Positions 1-8,971 of a stretch of DNA of 64,000 nucleotides are shown here, one piece after another; within the stretch, counting starts at the first letter, position 1; each line of letters begins with the position of its first letter. This DNA comes from an uncultured Eubacteriales bacterium (GTDB taxonomy: Bacteria; Bacillota; Clostridia; Oscillospirales; Acutalibacteraceae): contig CAKSDI010000002.1 of NCBI GenBank assembly GCA_934445035.1, positions 186,001-250,000 on the forward strand, written 5' to 3'. The notes under the pieces were generated by a model that was not told where the DNA came from, made no database searches, and was given only the letters and a program-made list of their open reading frames with translations. The position numbers and the translations under genes are program-made.

Positions 1-455
1 CGGAAGAATTTTCTGAATTCTTGCTTGAGCATAATATTTCTTCGCATATAAGCACAAGAAATAAAGGATATGTAGTTTATATCAAAAAAAATGAGACTAT
101 CGGCGATTTGCTTACGCTTATGGGAGCTTCGGCAAGAAGTCTTGAATTAATAGAGACCGCTATTTTAAAAAGCGTTAAAAATAATACTAACAGGGTAAGG
201 AACTGCGACAGCGGGAATATAAACAAAACCGTGGAAGCTTCTCTTTACCAGAGAAAAGCTATTAATTATCTTATTTCGCACGATTATCTTGAAAGTCTGC
301 CCGAAAAGCTTGTAAAAGCCGCAAAATTAAGGCTTTCGGCTCCCGAGGCGACCTTAAAGGATCTTTGCAAATTAAGCGACGAGGCGATAACCGTTTCAGG
401 GCTTAATCACAGGCTTAAGCGAATAACGGAAATATATGAAGAAAAGATAAAATAA
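1..455 (+). CDS. whiA: WhiA sporulation/cell-division regulator (3' part)
   Basis: C-terminal part of WhiA, a DNA-binding protein with a LAGLIDADG-like fold and a C-terminal helix-turn-helix, linked to sporulation and division in Gram-positives. The reading frame is open from base 3 with no stop, so the gene begins upstream of the window; the TTG near base 21 is internal. Visible family features are the segment around MGASARSLELIE, a basic stretch with N-x-V-R-N-C-D-S-G-N, and the terminal HTH with L-R-L-x-x-P-E-A-T-L-K-D-L. dnaE follows after 14 bases, the usual clostridial order (rapZ-yvcK-whiA-dnaE-pfkA). Identification is confident; the length cannot be judged. Confidence 0.93.
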   Translation, partial: EEFSEFLLEHNISSHISTRNKGYVVYIKKNETIGDLLTLMGASARSLELIETAILKSVKNNTNRVRNCDSGNINKTVEASLYQRKAINYLISHDYLESLPEKLVKAAKLRLSAPEATLKDLCKLSDEAITVSGLNHRLKRITEIYEEKIK

Positions 456-469
456 AGGAGGGCGGATTT

Positions 470-3400
470 ATGGATTTCGTGCATTTGCATACGCACAGCG
501 AATACAGTCTTTTAGACGGCTGCTGCAGAATTGAGCAGCTGATCGACAGGGTAAAAGAATCGGGTCAAAAAGCTATAGCGCTGACAGATCACGGCGTGAT
601 GTACGGCGCGGTGGAATTCTATAAAGCCGCTGTTAAAAAAGGTATAAAGCCGATAATAGGGTGCGAAGTATATGTCGCTCCGAGATCGAGAAAAGATAAA
701 ATTAAAGGTCAGGATCAGGAATATTCGCACCTTATTTTACTCTGCGAAAATAATACGGGATATCAAAATCTTATCAAAATGGTGTCATTGTCTTTCACGG
801 AGGGCTTTTACACAAAACCGAGAATTGATAACGAACTTCTTGAAAAATATCACGAGGGGCTTATAGCCTGTTCTGCGTGCCTTGCGGGTAAAGTGCCGAA
901 AGCGCTGCTTAAAGGCGATTACGAAGAGGCTGAAAAAACGGCGCTTTATTTTAAAAATATCTTCGGTGCTGATAACTATTTTTTGGAGCTTCAGGATCAC
1001 GGCCTTGCGGAGCAGAAAAGAATAAACCCAATGATAGTAAAGCTTTCAAAAAACATCGGGATAGGTCTTGTCGCTACAAACGATGTGCATTATCTTAAAA
1101 AAGAGGACAGCTTTATTCAAAAGGTCTTGCTCTGCATTCAGACAAACAGTAAAATAAACGATAAAATGCCCCTTGATTTTAAAACGGAGGAATTTTATCT
1201 TAAATCCGCCGAGCAGATGAGCGAGCTTTTTAAGGATACGCCCGAGGCTATGGAAAACACCGTTAAAATTGCCGATAGGTGTAATGTTACCTTTGAATTC
1301 GGAAAAATCAAGCTTCCGTTTTTCGATACGGGCGGCGTGGATCATTTTGCATTTTTTAAAAGAAAATGCATAGAGGGTATGAAAAGAATTTACGGCGAAA
1401 ACCCCGATAAAAAAGTTACGGACAGGTTAGATTACGAGCTTTCCGTAATAAACAAAATGGGCTATGTCGATTATTACCTTATAGTTTGGGATTTTGTAAA
1501 CTATGCTAAAAGCAAAGGAATTCCCGTAGGTCCGGGCAGAGGATCGGGAGCAGGCTCGCTTGCGGCTTACTGCATTGGAATAACGGGTATCGACCCGATA
1601 AAATATAATTTGCTTTTTGAAAGATTTTTAAATCCCGAAAGAGTTTCTATGCCCGATTTTGATATAGACTTCTGCTATGTCAGACGGCAGGAAGTAATAG
1701 ATTATGTTATAAGAAAATACGGGGAAGACAGGGTGGCGCAGATAGTCACATTCGGAACTATGGCGGCAAGAGCGGCTGTAAGAGATGTGGGAAGAGCGCT
1801 GGATATTCCTTATGCTCTTTGCGATAAAGCGGCTAAGCTTATCCCCCAGACGCCCACTATGACCATTGACCACGCTCTTGAAATTTCAAGGGAATTAAAA
1901 GAGCTTTATTTAAACGACGAAAGAGTAAAAGAGCTTATCGATACCGCTAAAAAGCTTGAGGGAATGCCGAGGCACGCCTCAACCCATGCGGCGGGAGTGG
2001 TAATTTCCGACAGGGCGGTCAGCGAATATGTTCCGCTGTCCGTAAACGACGGGGCGATAGTCACTCAATATACTATGACCGCCTTAGAAGAATTAGGCCT
2101 TCTTAAAATGGATTTTTTGGGGCTTAGAAACCTCACCGTTATTTCCGATACACAAAAATTCATAAGAGAAAAACATCCCGATTTCGATATAGAAAAAATT
2201 CCTCTTGACGATAAGCCGACGCTTGAAATGATGGGCGAGGGAATGACAGACGGTGTGTTTCAGTTTGAATCCGAGGGAATGAAAAATTGCCTCAGAAAAA
2301 TGAAACCCGATTCGATAGAGGATCTTATAGCGATAATCTCGCTTTATAGACCTGGGCCTATGGAATCTATTCCGAAGTATATTCATAACAGAAAAAATCC
2401 GCAGGATATAAAATATGATACTCCGCTGCTTAAGCCTATTTTAGATGTGACCTACGGTTGTATCGTCTACCAAGAGCAGGTCATGCAGATATTCAGATCG
2501 CTTGCAGGTTATTCGCTTGCGCGCGCGGATATCGTAAGGCGGGCAATGGCTAAGAAAAAGCAAACCGTTATGCAAAAGGAAAGAAATTCCTTTATTTTCG
2601 GCGAGAAAGACGAGAACGGAAATACAGTTATAAAAGGCGCGGTGAATAACGGCGTAAGCGAAAAAGCGGCAGAAAAAATATTTGATGAGATGAGCTCCTT
2701 TTCATCTTATGCCTTTAATAAATCCCATGCGGCGGCTTATGCTCTCCTTGCTTACCAGACGGCGTATTTAAAAGCTAATTATAAAAAAGAATATTTTGCG
2801 GCGCTTCTTTCAAGCGTTATAGATAATTCTTCTAAAATTTCTTTATATATCGCCGAATGCAAAAGGCTCGGCGTAAAGGTACTGCCGCCGAATGTGAATG
2901 AAAGCTTTCTTGATTTTTCCGTTACGGAAAGCGGAATAAGATTCGGTCTATCGGCTGTTAAGAACTTAGGAAGCGCAGTTATTGAAAAAATAATTTCCGA
3001 AAGAAACGCGGATGGAAATTATACCTCGATGTATGACCTTTGTATCAGGAATTTTTCAAGGGAATTCAATAGAAAAGCGCTTGAAAGCCTCATAAAATGC
3101 GGCGCGCTTGATCATTTAGAAAAAAACCGCAAAACAATGCTTTATAATATGGATAAAATAATAGGCATTGCGGAGGAAGAAAAAAGGTATAAAAGCGCCG
3201 ATCAGTTCGATCTGTTTTCTTCGGAAGAAAAGGTCAAAGTGACCTTAAATGAGGTTGAAGAGCTTGAAAAAACACAGCTTTTAAAAATGGAAAAGGAAGC
3301 GACAGGTCTTTATCTTTCCGGCCACCCGCTTGACGGATATGAGAGTTTTATAAAGTCGGGCGGTTTTACTCAAATCAAGGATATTTTTTCTTTTGAAAGG

Positions 3401-3928
3401 TCTGACGGAAAGAAAATAAGGACAATAGCCGTTATAGACAAGCTTAGAATAAGAGAGCTTAAAAACGGAAATATAATGCTTAGCCTTATTTTGGAGGATA
3501 CCACCGGCAGGATAGACGCCACTGCGTTTTCAGGCGTTTATTATAAGTATAAGGATATGCTTTTCGAAGATAATTCTTTGATAATTTCGGGAAAAATATC
3601 AGAAAGAGATGACCGCGATCCTGAAATCATCATAGAATCGGTCGGTCCTTTAGGTGAGATCCCCTCAATTAAAAGCAATAAAAATTCGGTTAAAAGCGGG
3701 CTTTATTTAAGAGTTAAAAGCAAAAATTGTCCTGAAATTGCAGATATTAAATCAATACTCTTAAAAAACCACGGAAATTTTGATGTTATCCTATATTGCC
3801 TCGATACAAAGAAAAAGCTTTTCGGCGGTGAAAAGCTCAAATTCAACGGCAATATTAATGCCACCGATCGCTTAAAACAGTTGATAGGCGAAGAAAATGT
3901 TAAATTTATAGCCGAAAATGAAAATTAA
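470..3928 (+). CDS. dnaE: DNA polymerase III alpha subunit DnaE
   Basis: Replicative DNA polymerase catalytic subunit, 1152 aa, a normal length for DnaE. Domains in order: N-terminal PHP domain (about 1-200, starting with H-L-H-T-H-S-E-Y-S-L-L-D-G), palm with the catalytic triad in P-D-F-D-I-D-F (Asp396 and Asp398) and in K-M-D-F-L-G-L (Asp548), fingers, tandem helix-hairpin-helix, and a C-terminal OB fold (about 985-1080). In clostridia DnaE works beside PolC, which is not in this window. The ATG start is preceded by a strong AAGGAGG. It lies 14 bases after whiA and is probably co-transcribed; pfkA then has its own promoter. Confidence 0.97.
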   Translation: MDFVHLHTHSEYSLLDGCCRIEQLIDRVKESGQKAIALTDHGVMYGAVEFYKAAVKKGIKPIIGCEVYVAPRSRKDKIKGQDQEYSHLILLCENNTGYQNLIKMVSLSFTEGFYTKPRIDNELLEKYHEGLIACSACLAGKVPKALLKGDYEEAEKTALYFKNIFGADNYFLELQDHGLAEQKRINPMIVKLSKNIGIGLVATNDVHYLKKEDSFIQKVLLCIQTNSKINDKMPLDFKTEEFYLKSAEQMSELFKDTPEAMENTVKIADRCNVTFEFGKIKLPFFDTGGVDHFAFFKRKCIEGMKRIYGENPDKKVTDRLDYELSVINKMGYVDYYLIVWDFVNYAKSKGIPVGPGRGSGAGSLAAYCIGITGIDPIKYNLLFERFLNPERVSMPDFDIDFCYVRRQEVIDYVIRKYGEDRVAQIVTFGTMAARAAVRDVGRALDIPYALCDKAAKLIPQTPTMTIDHALEISRELKELYLNDERVKELIDTAKKLEGMPRHASTHAAGVVISDRAVSEYVPLSVNDGAIVTQYTMTALEELGLLKMDFLGLRNLTVISDTQKFIREKHPDFDIEKIPLDDKPTLEMMGEGMTDGVFQFESEGMKNCLRKMKPDSIEDLIAIISLYRPGPMESIPKYIHNRKNPQDIKYDTPLLKPILDVTYGCIVYQEQVMQIFRSLAGYSLARADIVRRAMAKKKQTVMQKERNSFIFGEKDENGNTVIKGAVNNGVSEKAAEKIFDEMSSFSSYAFNKSHAAAYALLAYQTAYLKANYKKEYFAALLSSVIDNSSKISLYIAECKRLGVKVLPPNVNESFLDFSVTESGIRFGLSAVKNLGSAVIEKIISERNADGNYTSMYDLCIRNFSREFNRKALESLIKCGALDHLEKNRKTMLYNMDKIIGIAEEEKRYKSADQFDLFSSEEKVKVTLNEVEELEKTQLLKMEKEATGLYLSGHPLDGYESFIKSGGFTQIKDIFSFERSDGKKIRTIAVIDKLRIRELKNGNIMLSLILEDTTGRIDATAFSGVYYKYKDMLFEDNSLIISGKISERDDRDPEIIIESVGPLGEIPSIKSNKNSVKSGLYLRVKSKNCPEIADIKSILLKNHGNFDVILYCLDTKKKLFGGEKLKFNGNINATDRLKQLIGEENVKFIAENEN

Positions 3929-3931
3929 ATG

Positions 3932-3960
3932 TTGCGAAATCGGGGAAAATAGTATATAAT
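3932..3960 (+). promoter_or_regulatory. sigma-A-type promoter of pfkA
   Basis: TTGCGA at 3932-3937 and TATAAT at 3955-3960 with a 17-base spacer, starting right after the dnaE stop. A GGAGA ribosome binding site at 3986-3990 precedes the pfkA ATG at 4000. pfkA can therefore be transcribed independently of whiA-dnaE. Confidence 0.75.
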
Positions 3961-3999
3961 ATCAAAATGTGTGATACTAATATTTGGAGATGAATTGTT

Positions 4000-4971
4000 A
4001 TGAAAACTATCGGTGTTTTAACAAGCGGAGGAGACGCTCCCGGAATGAACGCGGCAGTAAGAGCCGTTGTCCGCACAGGTATTTCGCTTGGAATGAATGT
4101 AAAAGGTATTTGCCGAGGATATAACGGACTTATAGAGGGAGATATAATCGATCTCGATGTCCGCTCGGTATCGGATATAATTCACAGAGGCGGCACTTTG
4201 CTTTACACTGCGCGCAGCCCGAGATTTAAAACAGAAGAGGGTATGCAGGAGGCTATCGCAAACTGCAAGAAGCACGGAATAGAAGGAATAGTCGTTATCG
4301 GAGGAGACGGATCTTACAGAGGCGCAAGAGATCTTTCCGAAAGAGGAATTCTCTGCGTAGGAGTTCCGGGAACTATCGATAATGATATCGCTTCCACCGA
4401 TTATACTATCGGTTATGATACCGCTATGAACACGGCTATGGAAATGATCGATAAGATCCGCGATACCGCACAGTCGCACGAGCGCTGCAGCGTTATCGAA
4501 GTAATGGGAAGAAACGCAGGCTATATCGCGCTGAACACCGGTATTGCCGTCGGAGCTACGGATATTCTTATCCCCGAAGAAACTCCCGATGTTGATGAAA
4601 CTATCAAAAGAATAGAAAACGCAAGAAGCACCGGCAAAAAGCACTTTATTATAGTAGTTGCCGAGGGCGTTGACAAAGCAACAGGCGGCGTTGAAGCAAT
4701 TTCGAAGAAAATAGAAGAGGCAACAGGCATTGAATCGAGAGCAACTGTTCTCGGTCATGTTCAGCGCGGCGGCTCGCCCTCTTTAAGGGACAGAGTAAGA
4801 GCAACCGTTATGGGCAATGCCGCGGTTCATCTTCTCGATAAGAATATAGGCAACAGAGTGGTTTGCTATAAAGGCGGAGAGATCGTGGATTACGATATAT
4901 TCGAAGCTTTGCAGATGAAGAAAAACATTGATTTTGATATGATGAAGATCGCAAGAGAAACATCTATCTGA
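4000..4971 (+). CDS. pfkA: ATP-dependent 6-phosphofructokinase
   Basis: Phosphorylates fructose 6-phosphate to fructose 1,6-bisphosphate, the committed step of glycolysis; cytosolic tetramer. At 323 aa it has the usual bacterial PfkA length. Seen: nucleotide loop S-G-G-D-A-P-G-M-N near the N-terminus, G-G-D-G-S at 101-105 and P-G-T-I-D-N-D at 123-129 with catalytic Asp127. Gly in GGDGS and Gly in PGTIDND are the ATP-type residues; PPi-dependent enzymes usually have GGDDS and PKTIDND, so ATP is the expected donor. It has its own promoter and a terminator directly after the stop. pgk, tpiA and gpmI of the same pathway lie about 45 kb away on the other strand. Confidence 0.97.
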   Translation: MKTIGVLTSGGDAPGMNAAVRAVVRTGISLGMNVKGICRGYNGLIEGDIIDLDVRSVSDIIHRGGTLLYTARSPRFKTEEGMQEAIANCKKHGIEGIVVIGGDGSYRGARDLSERGILCVGVPGTIDNDIASTDYTIGYDTAMNTAMEMIDKIRDTAQSHERCSVIEVMGRNAGYIALNTGIAVGATDILIPEETPDVDETIKRIENARSTGKKHFIIVVAEGVDKATGGVEAISKKIEEATGIESRATVLGHVQRGGSPSLRDRVRATVMGNAAVHLLDKNIGNRVVCYKGGEIVDYDIFEALQMKKNIDFDMMKIARETSI

Positions 4972-4981
4972 TATCCTAAAA

Positions 4982-5013
4982 AAACGGGACTTTATTAAAA
5001 AGTCCCGTTTTTA
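4982..5013. terminator. bidirectional terminator between pfkA and gerW
   Basis: Twelve-base perfect stem AAACGGGACTTT / AAAGTCCCGTTT (4982-4993 with 4999-5010), flanked by A and T runs, so it can end both pfkA (plus) and the gerW transcript (minus, stop at 5019). Confidence 0.9.
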
Positions 5014-5018
5014 AACAT

Positions 5019-5408
5019 TTATTGATTTTTGTTCTTTTTATTTTTTACTGATTTTATTATATCGAATATAACATCGGTGATCCCCGTAGAAGAGCTTTTC
5101 GGCGGCTCTGCGCTTATGAGTCTTGCTCTGCCGTCGCTTATAACTATATAGTTTAAAGGAACGATATTCACCTTTGCTCCGGCTCCCGCGGGGGAATTGG
5201 CTTTTTTCTTTTTCTTATCGCTCACATCGGCTCCGCCGCCCGCAAATCCGACCGATATTTTGGACACGGGGATAACCGTAACACCGTCTGATACCACAGG
5301 CTCGGATAAGACCGATTTTGAATTTGCTATTTCAATAACGCTTTTAGCCGTTAAATTCATCAGCTCTATTAAATTTTTTTCAGGCGTAGGTACGCTGTCT
5401 TTTTTCAA
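5019..5408 (-). CDS. ytfJ: GerW/YtfJ family sporulation protein
   Basis: 129 aa, GerW (YtfJ) family, a spore-associated protein needed for germination in Bacillus. Visible family features: N-terminal helix with L-M-x-x-T, the segment G-V-T-V-I-P-V-S-K-I-S-V-G-F-A-G-G-G, a glycine/alanine patch G-A-G-A, and V-x-P-L-x-Y-I-V-I-S-D-G. The start is TTG at 5408, chosen because GGAGG sits exactly 8 bases upstream. That Shine-Dalgarno overlaps the stop of the preceding DUF2953 gene, so the two are translationally linked. The molecular function of the family is not established; the C-terminal Lys/Asn tail is low-complexity. Confidence 0.85.
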   Translation of the reverse strand: MKKDSVPTPEKNLIELMNLTAKSVIEIANSKSVLSEPVVSDGVTVIPVSKISVGFAGGGADVSDKKKKKANSPAGAGAKVNIVPLNYIVISDGRARLISAEPPKSSSTGITDVIFDIIKSVKNKKNKNQ

Positions 5409-5421
5409 AGCGTGTTCCTCC

Positions 5422-6099
5422 TTATTCCTTGTTCGATCTGTAGATATTCACAGCTGAAAGCAATGCTGCTTTTAATAGATAAAAAATTCTGATTTTGAAA
5501 GCGAAGTCGATTAAAAACACAGGCTTGTCCGCGTCAAAATCACATTTAAGGTCAAGCGATATATTATCGGTGCTTTTAGATACAGCCCGAATATATCCTG
5601 TGATAGGATATACCGCCGAGCAGGCAAGACCGTAACCGAAAGCGGCTGACGACGCGTCGTCACCTCCGCTGATAAACGAAATTATCAATTTTTTGATTTT
5701 TAGGTGCTTTATTACCGATTTAAGCTGACCGAAAATAAATTTGATAATATTAAGCGTTTTAGAAAAGGTTCCGTCAATTCCGCCCTCTTTAACATTTCGG
5801 CAGAGCTTTTTAAAGGAATCAAATCTATCTATGCCGAAAAGATGCTTTATCCTTTTTATTCTTTCCTTATTCTCTCCGCTTTTTACATCGGATTTCTGAT
5901 TTTCGGAAGAATTTTTTTGGGGTTTCTTTTTTTTAGGCTTTTTATTCGAAAAAACCGTGAAAAAAAGAATTTTTACCTTTACCGAAAATTTTTTATCATT
6001 TTCGGAATTCACTTTTACCGATATCGGCAAAAGCGAAAGCAAAGCGGGAATAATCAAAAGGGAAGCGATGATGATTCCTGAAATTTTTAAAGCAATCAG
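5422..6099 (-). CDS. DUF2953 domain protein
   Basis: About 225 aa with this start, DUF2953 family, function unknown. An N-terminal hydrophobic stretch (about residues 1-23) is followed by a beta-rich piece, a Lys-rich low-complexity linker (near 50-75), and the DUF2953 core with L-I-x-S-F-I-S-G-G-D-D-A-S-S-A-A-F-G-Y-G and G-Y-I-R-A-V. The first conventional start is TTG at 6057, but the frame stays open upstream and a strong GGGGGGAG lies 8 bases before an in-frame CTG at 6099, which also completes the membrane segment; I prefer that start, with some doubt. Placement directly before gerW is the usual order in clostridia, often behind scpAB, which is absent here. Confidence 0.75.
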   Translation of the reverse strand: MIALKISGIIIASLLIIPALLSLLPISVKVNSENDKKFSVKVKILFFTVFSNKKPKKKKPQKNSSENQKSDVKSGENKERIKRIKHLFGIDRFDSFKKLCRNVKEGGIDGTFSKTLNIIKFIFGQLKSVIKHLKIKKLIISFISGGDDASSAAFGYGLACSAVYPITGYIRAVSKSTDNISLDLKCDFDADKPVFLIDFAFKIRIFYLLKAALLSAVNIYRSNKE

Positions 6100-6168
6100 T
6101 TTGATCTCCCCCCTATAAAGGTAATTCTATCATAAATTTTCCTATAATTCAATAAGGAAGTGAATGTT

Positions 6169-7236
6169 ATGAATAAAATAGAAAAATTGCAGAATTTTTT
6201 AAGTCCGCTCGAAGCCGCGTTTATTTTCAGCGATCCCGTGAGATATTATTTTACGGGCTATCTTGCTGACAGCGGCGTTTTGGTCATTACAAAAAATAAA
6301 GCTGTGTTTTACACTGATTTCAGATATATAGAAGAGGCAAAAGCTAAGATAAAGGACTGCGAAGCTTTAAAAAGCAATAATTTTTATTCGCAGATAAATG
6401 AGTTTTTAAAAGGTCTTAACATAGCAAAGGTTTACACGGAGCCCGGAAGAATTACCATTACGCAGTTTTCTGCTTTAAGAAAGGCTCTTGATAAGAAAAT
6501 AGTTCTTTCGAAAGATAAAAGAGTAGAAAAGTTTATAAATTCCCTGCGCGCGTTAAAATCCGAAGAAGAGCAAAGAAATATAACTCGTGCGCAAATGCTT
6601 ACCGATGAAACTTTTGATTATATTATTGACAAAATAGTTCCCGGTAAAACAGAAAAAGAGATAATGCTCGATATGGAGTTTTATATAAGAAAGCTCGGAA
6701 GCGAGGGAGTATCCTTTGATTTTATTGTGGTATCGGGGAAAAATACTTCTCTTCCGCACGGAAAACCTACCGATAAAAAAATCGAAAAAGGCGATTTTGT
6801 AACAATGGATTTCGGCGCTGTGGTAAACGGACTTCACAGCGATATGACAAGAACCGTCGCCGTGGGATATGCGAGCGAAGAAATGAAAGCCGTTTATGAA
6901 ACGGTGCTTAAAGCGCAAAAAGCGGCGCTTGATATTTTAAAACCCGGGCTTAAATGTAATGCTGCCGATAAAGCGGCGCGCGATATTATAGAAAAAGCGG
7001 GATACGCCGGCTGTTTCGGTCACGCGCTCGGGCATAGCTTAGGATATGAAATTCACGAAAGCCCCACGCTTTCGCCTAAATGCACGGATATTTTAAAGCC
7101 GGGCAATGCGGTAACTGTCGAGCCGGGAATTTATATTGAAAATAAATTCGGCGTTAGGATAGAGGACACAGTTTTTATCACTGAAAACGGTATTACCGAT
7201 ATTACAAAAAGCCCTAAAGACCTTATAATACTTTAA
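6169..7236 (+). CDS. Xaa-Pro aminopeptidase (M24B family)
   Basis: Cytosolic metallopeptidase removing N-terminal residues before proline, 355 aa. An N-terminal creatinase-like domain (about 1-125) precedes the pita-bread catalytic domain. Metal-ligand segments visible: D-F-G-A-V-V-N-G-L-H-S-D-M-T-R-T (two Asp), G-H-A-L-G-H-S-L-G (His), V-E-P-G-I-Y-I (Glu) and V-R-I-E-D-T (Glu). The start is ATG at 6169 because AAGGAAG lies 8 bases upstream; a GTG three codons earlier overlaps that site. A TATAAT at 6143-6148 is a plausible -10 but I see no good -35. The ABC exporter genes follow after 13 bases and are likely co-transcribed. Confidence 0.93.
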   Translation: MNKIEKLQNFLSPLEAAFIFSDPVRYYFTGYLADSGVLVITKNKAVFYTDFRYIEEAKAKIKDCEALKSNNFYSQINEFLKGLNIAKVYTEPGRITITQFSALRKALDKKIVLSKDKRVEKFINSLRALKSEEEQRNITRAQMLTDETFDYIIDKIVPGKTEKEIMLDMEFYIRKLGSEGVSFDFIVVSGKNTSLPHGKPTDKKIEKGDFVTMDFGAVVNGLHSDMTRTVAVGYASEEMKAVYETVLKAQKAALDILKPGLKCNAADKAARDIIEKAGYAGCFGHALGHSLGYEIHESPTLSPKCTDILKPGNAVTVEPGIYIENKFGVRIEDTVFITENGITDITKSPKDLIIL

Positions 7237-7249
7237 TTCGGAGTAAAAT

Positions 7250-8971
7250 ATGAAAATTCTTTTTAAAAATGCGGCGAAATATAAGTTTGAATGTATAAGC
7301 GGCCCTGCTTTCAAGGCGCTTGAAGCAACATTTGAGCTTTGCGTTCCGCTGGTTATGAGTAAAATTATAGATGTGGGAATAGCTGAAAATAACAGCGGAT
7401 ATATTATCAGAATGGCTCTGCTTTTGGTGCTTCTCGGTATTCTCGGATTTTTATCCACCGCCGCCGCGCAGTATTTTTCCGCAAAAGCCTCGGTTAAAAT
7501 CGTTTCGGGAATAAAAAGGGAGCTTTTCTTAAAAATTCAGTCGCTTTCTTTTTCCGATATCGATAATATCGGAACATCTTCTTTGATAACCCGAATGACG
7601 AGCGACGCCAATCAGGTGCTTACAGGTACAAACCTTACTTTAAGGCTTTTTATCCGTTCTCCCTTTATAGTTTTCGGAGCTATGATAATGGCATTTTTTG
7701 TGGACAAGAAAGCCGCCTTAACATTTGCAGGGGTAATTCCGCTTTTAAGCATTGTAGTATTCGGAATTATGCTTATCTGTATTCCGCTTTATAAAAAGGT
7801 GCAGTCGGCTCTCGATTCGCTTACCTCCTCTTCGCTTGAAAATCTTAAGGGCGTAAGAGTTATAAGGGCGTTTAACAATCAAAAAAGAGAGGTAAAAGAA
7901 TTTTCCGAAAAAACGCAGACATTATTTGACCGCCAGACGCTTGTAGGAAAAATTTCCGCTCTTATGAACCCGCTTACCTATATTCTTATTAATATCGCGG
8001 TTTGCGTGCTTATATATGTAGGTGCGATAAGAGTAGATAAAGGCGCGCTTTCTCAGGGACAGGTGGTTTCGCTTTATAACTATATGCTCCTTATTCTTGT
8101 GGAGCTTATCAAGCTTGCTAATTTGATCATCACTATGACAAAATCCGCCGCCTGCGAAAACCGCATTGAGGCAGTTATAAATATGCCCGAAACTCAGTTA
8201 AAAGAAATGCTTGAGGGAAAAGAAAATTCTCAGTATGCCGTGGAATTTGATGATGTGAGCCTTAAATATTCTCCTATGGGCGAGGAAAGCTTAAGCGGAA
8301 TAAGCTTTAAAGCAAGCAAAGGCGAGAGAATAGGAATTATCGGCGCCACAGGCAGCGGAAAATCGAGCCTTGTAAATCTTATCCCGAGATTTTATGACGC
8401 AACTGACGGAAGCGTTACCGTTTTTGGCAAGAATGTAAAAGCTTATGATATATCGGAATTGAGAAATAAAATCGGAGTTGTGCCGCAAAAGGCTATGCTT
8501 TTTGCAGGTACTATAAAGGAAAATATGCTTGTCGGTAATGAAAATGCGACCGATGAAGAGATAGAAGAGGCTTTAAAGGTCGCCCAGGCTTATGATTTTG
8601 TGAAAGAAAAAGGTCTTGAGTCATATGTTGAGCAGGGAGGAAAAAATTTCTCGGGCGGTCAAAGGCAGAGGCTCACTATCGCAAGAGCGATAGTTAAAAA
8701 GCCCGATATCCTTATTCTTGACGATTCCGCGAGCGCCCTTGATTTTGCAACCGACCTAAAGCTTAGAAAGGCCTTATCGGCGCTTGATTTTAATCCTACG
8801 GTATTTACCGTTTCTCAAAGAACTTCAAGTATCAAAAATTCGGATAAAATAATAGTGCTTGATGACGGAAAGTGCGTCGGAATAGGCACAAATGACGAAC
8901 TGCTTGAAAACTGCGAGGTCTATAAGGAAATTTACGATTCACAGTTTAAAAAGGAGGAAAATTCAAAATGA
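7250..8971 (+). CDS. ABC exporter subunit with degenerate ATP site
   Basis: 573 aa half-transporter: six-helix membrane domain (about 1-310) fused to an ATP-binding domain. Walker A G-A-T-G-S-G-K-S at 365-372 and signature F-S-G-G-Q at 467-471 are intact. The Walker B is followed by Asp in place of the catalytic Glu (L-I-L-D-D, 488-492), and the switch His is Gln (V-S-Q-R, Gln523). This is the pattern of the non-catalytic partner in heterodimeric exporters such as TM287/TM288. The catalytic partner starts in the ATGA overlap at the stop. The substrate is not evident; members of this class are usually drug or lipid exporters. Confidence 0.9.
   Translation: MKILFKNAAKYKFECISGPAFKALEATFELCVPLVMSKIIDVGIAENNSGYIIRMALLLVLLGILGFLSTAAAQYFSAKASVKIVSGIKRELFLKIQSLSFSDIDNIGTSSLITRMTSDANQVLTGTNLTLRLFIRSPFIVFGAMIMAFFVDKKAALTFAGVIPLLSIVVFGIMLICIPLYKKVQSALDSLTSSSLENLKGVRVIRAFNNQKREVKEFSEKTQTLFDRQTLVGKISALMNPLTYILINIAVCVLIYVGAIRVDKGALSQGQVVSLYNYMLLILVELIKLANLIITMTKSAACENRIEAVINMPETQLKEMLEGKENSQYAVEFDDVSLKYSPMGEESLSGISFKASKGERIGIIGATGSGKSSLVNLIPRFYDATDGSVTVFGKNVKAYDISELRNKIGVVPQKAMLFAGTIKENMLVGNENATDEEIEEALKVAQAYDFVKEKGLESYVEQGGKNFSGGQRQRLTIARAIVKKPDILILDDSASALDFATDLKLRKALSALDFNPTVFTVSQRTSSIKNSDKIIVLDDGKCVGIGTNDELLENCEVYKEIYDSQFKKEENSK

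Noticed and set aside
4018..4758. 246-codon open frame antisense to pfkA
   Set aside because: It exactly shadows the highly conserved pfkA coding strand; Cys/Ser-rich composition without recognisable domain.
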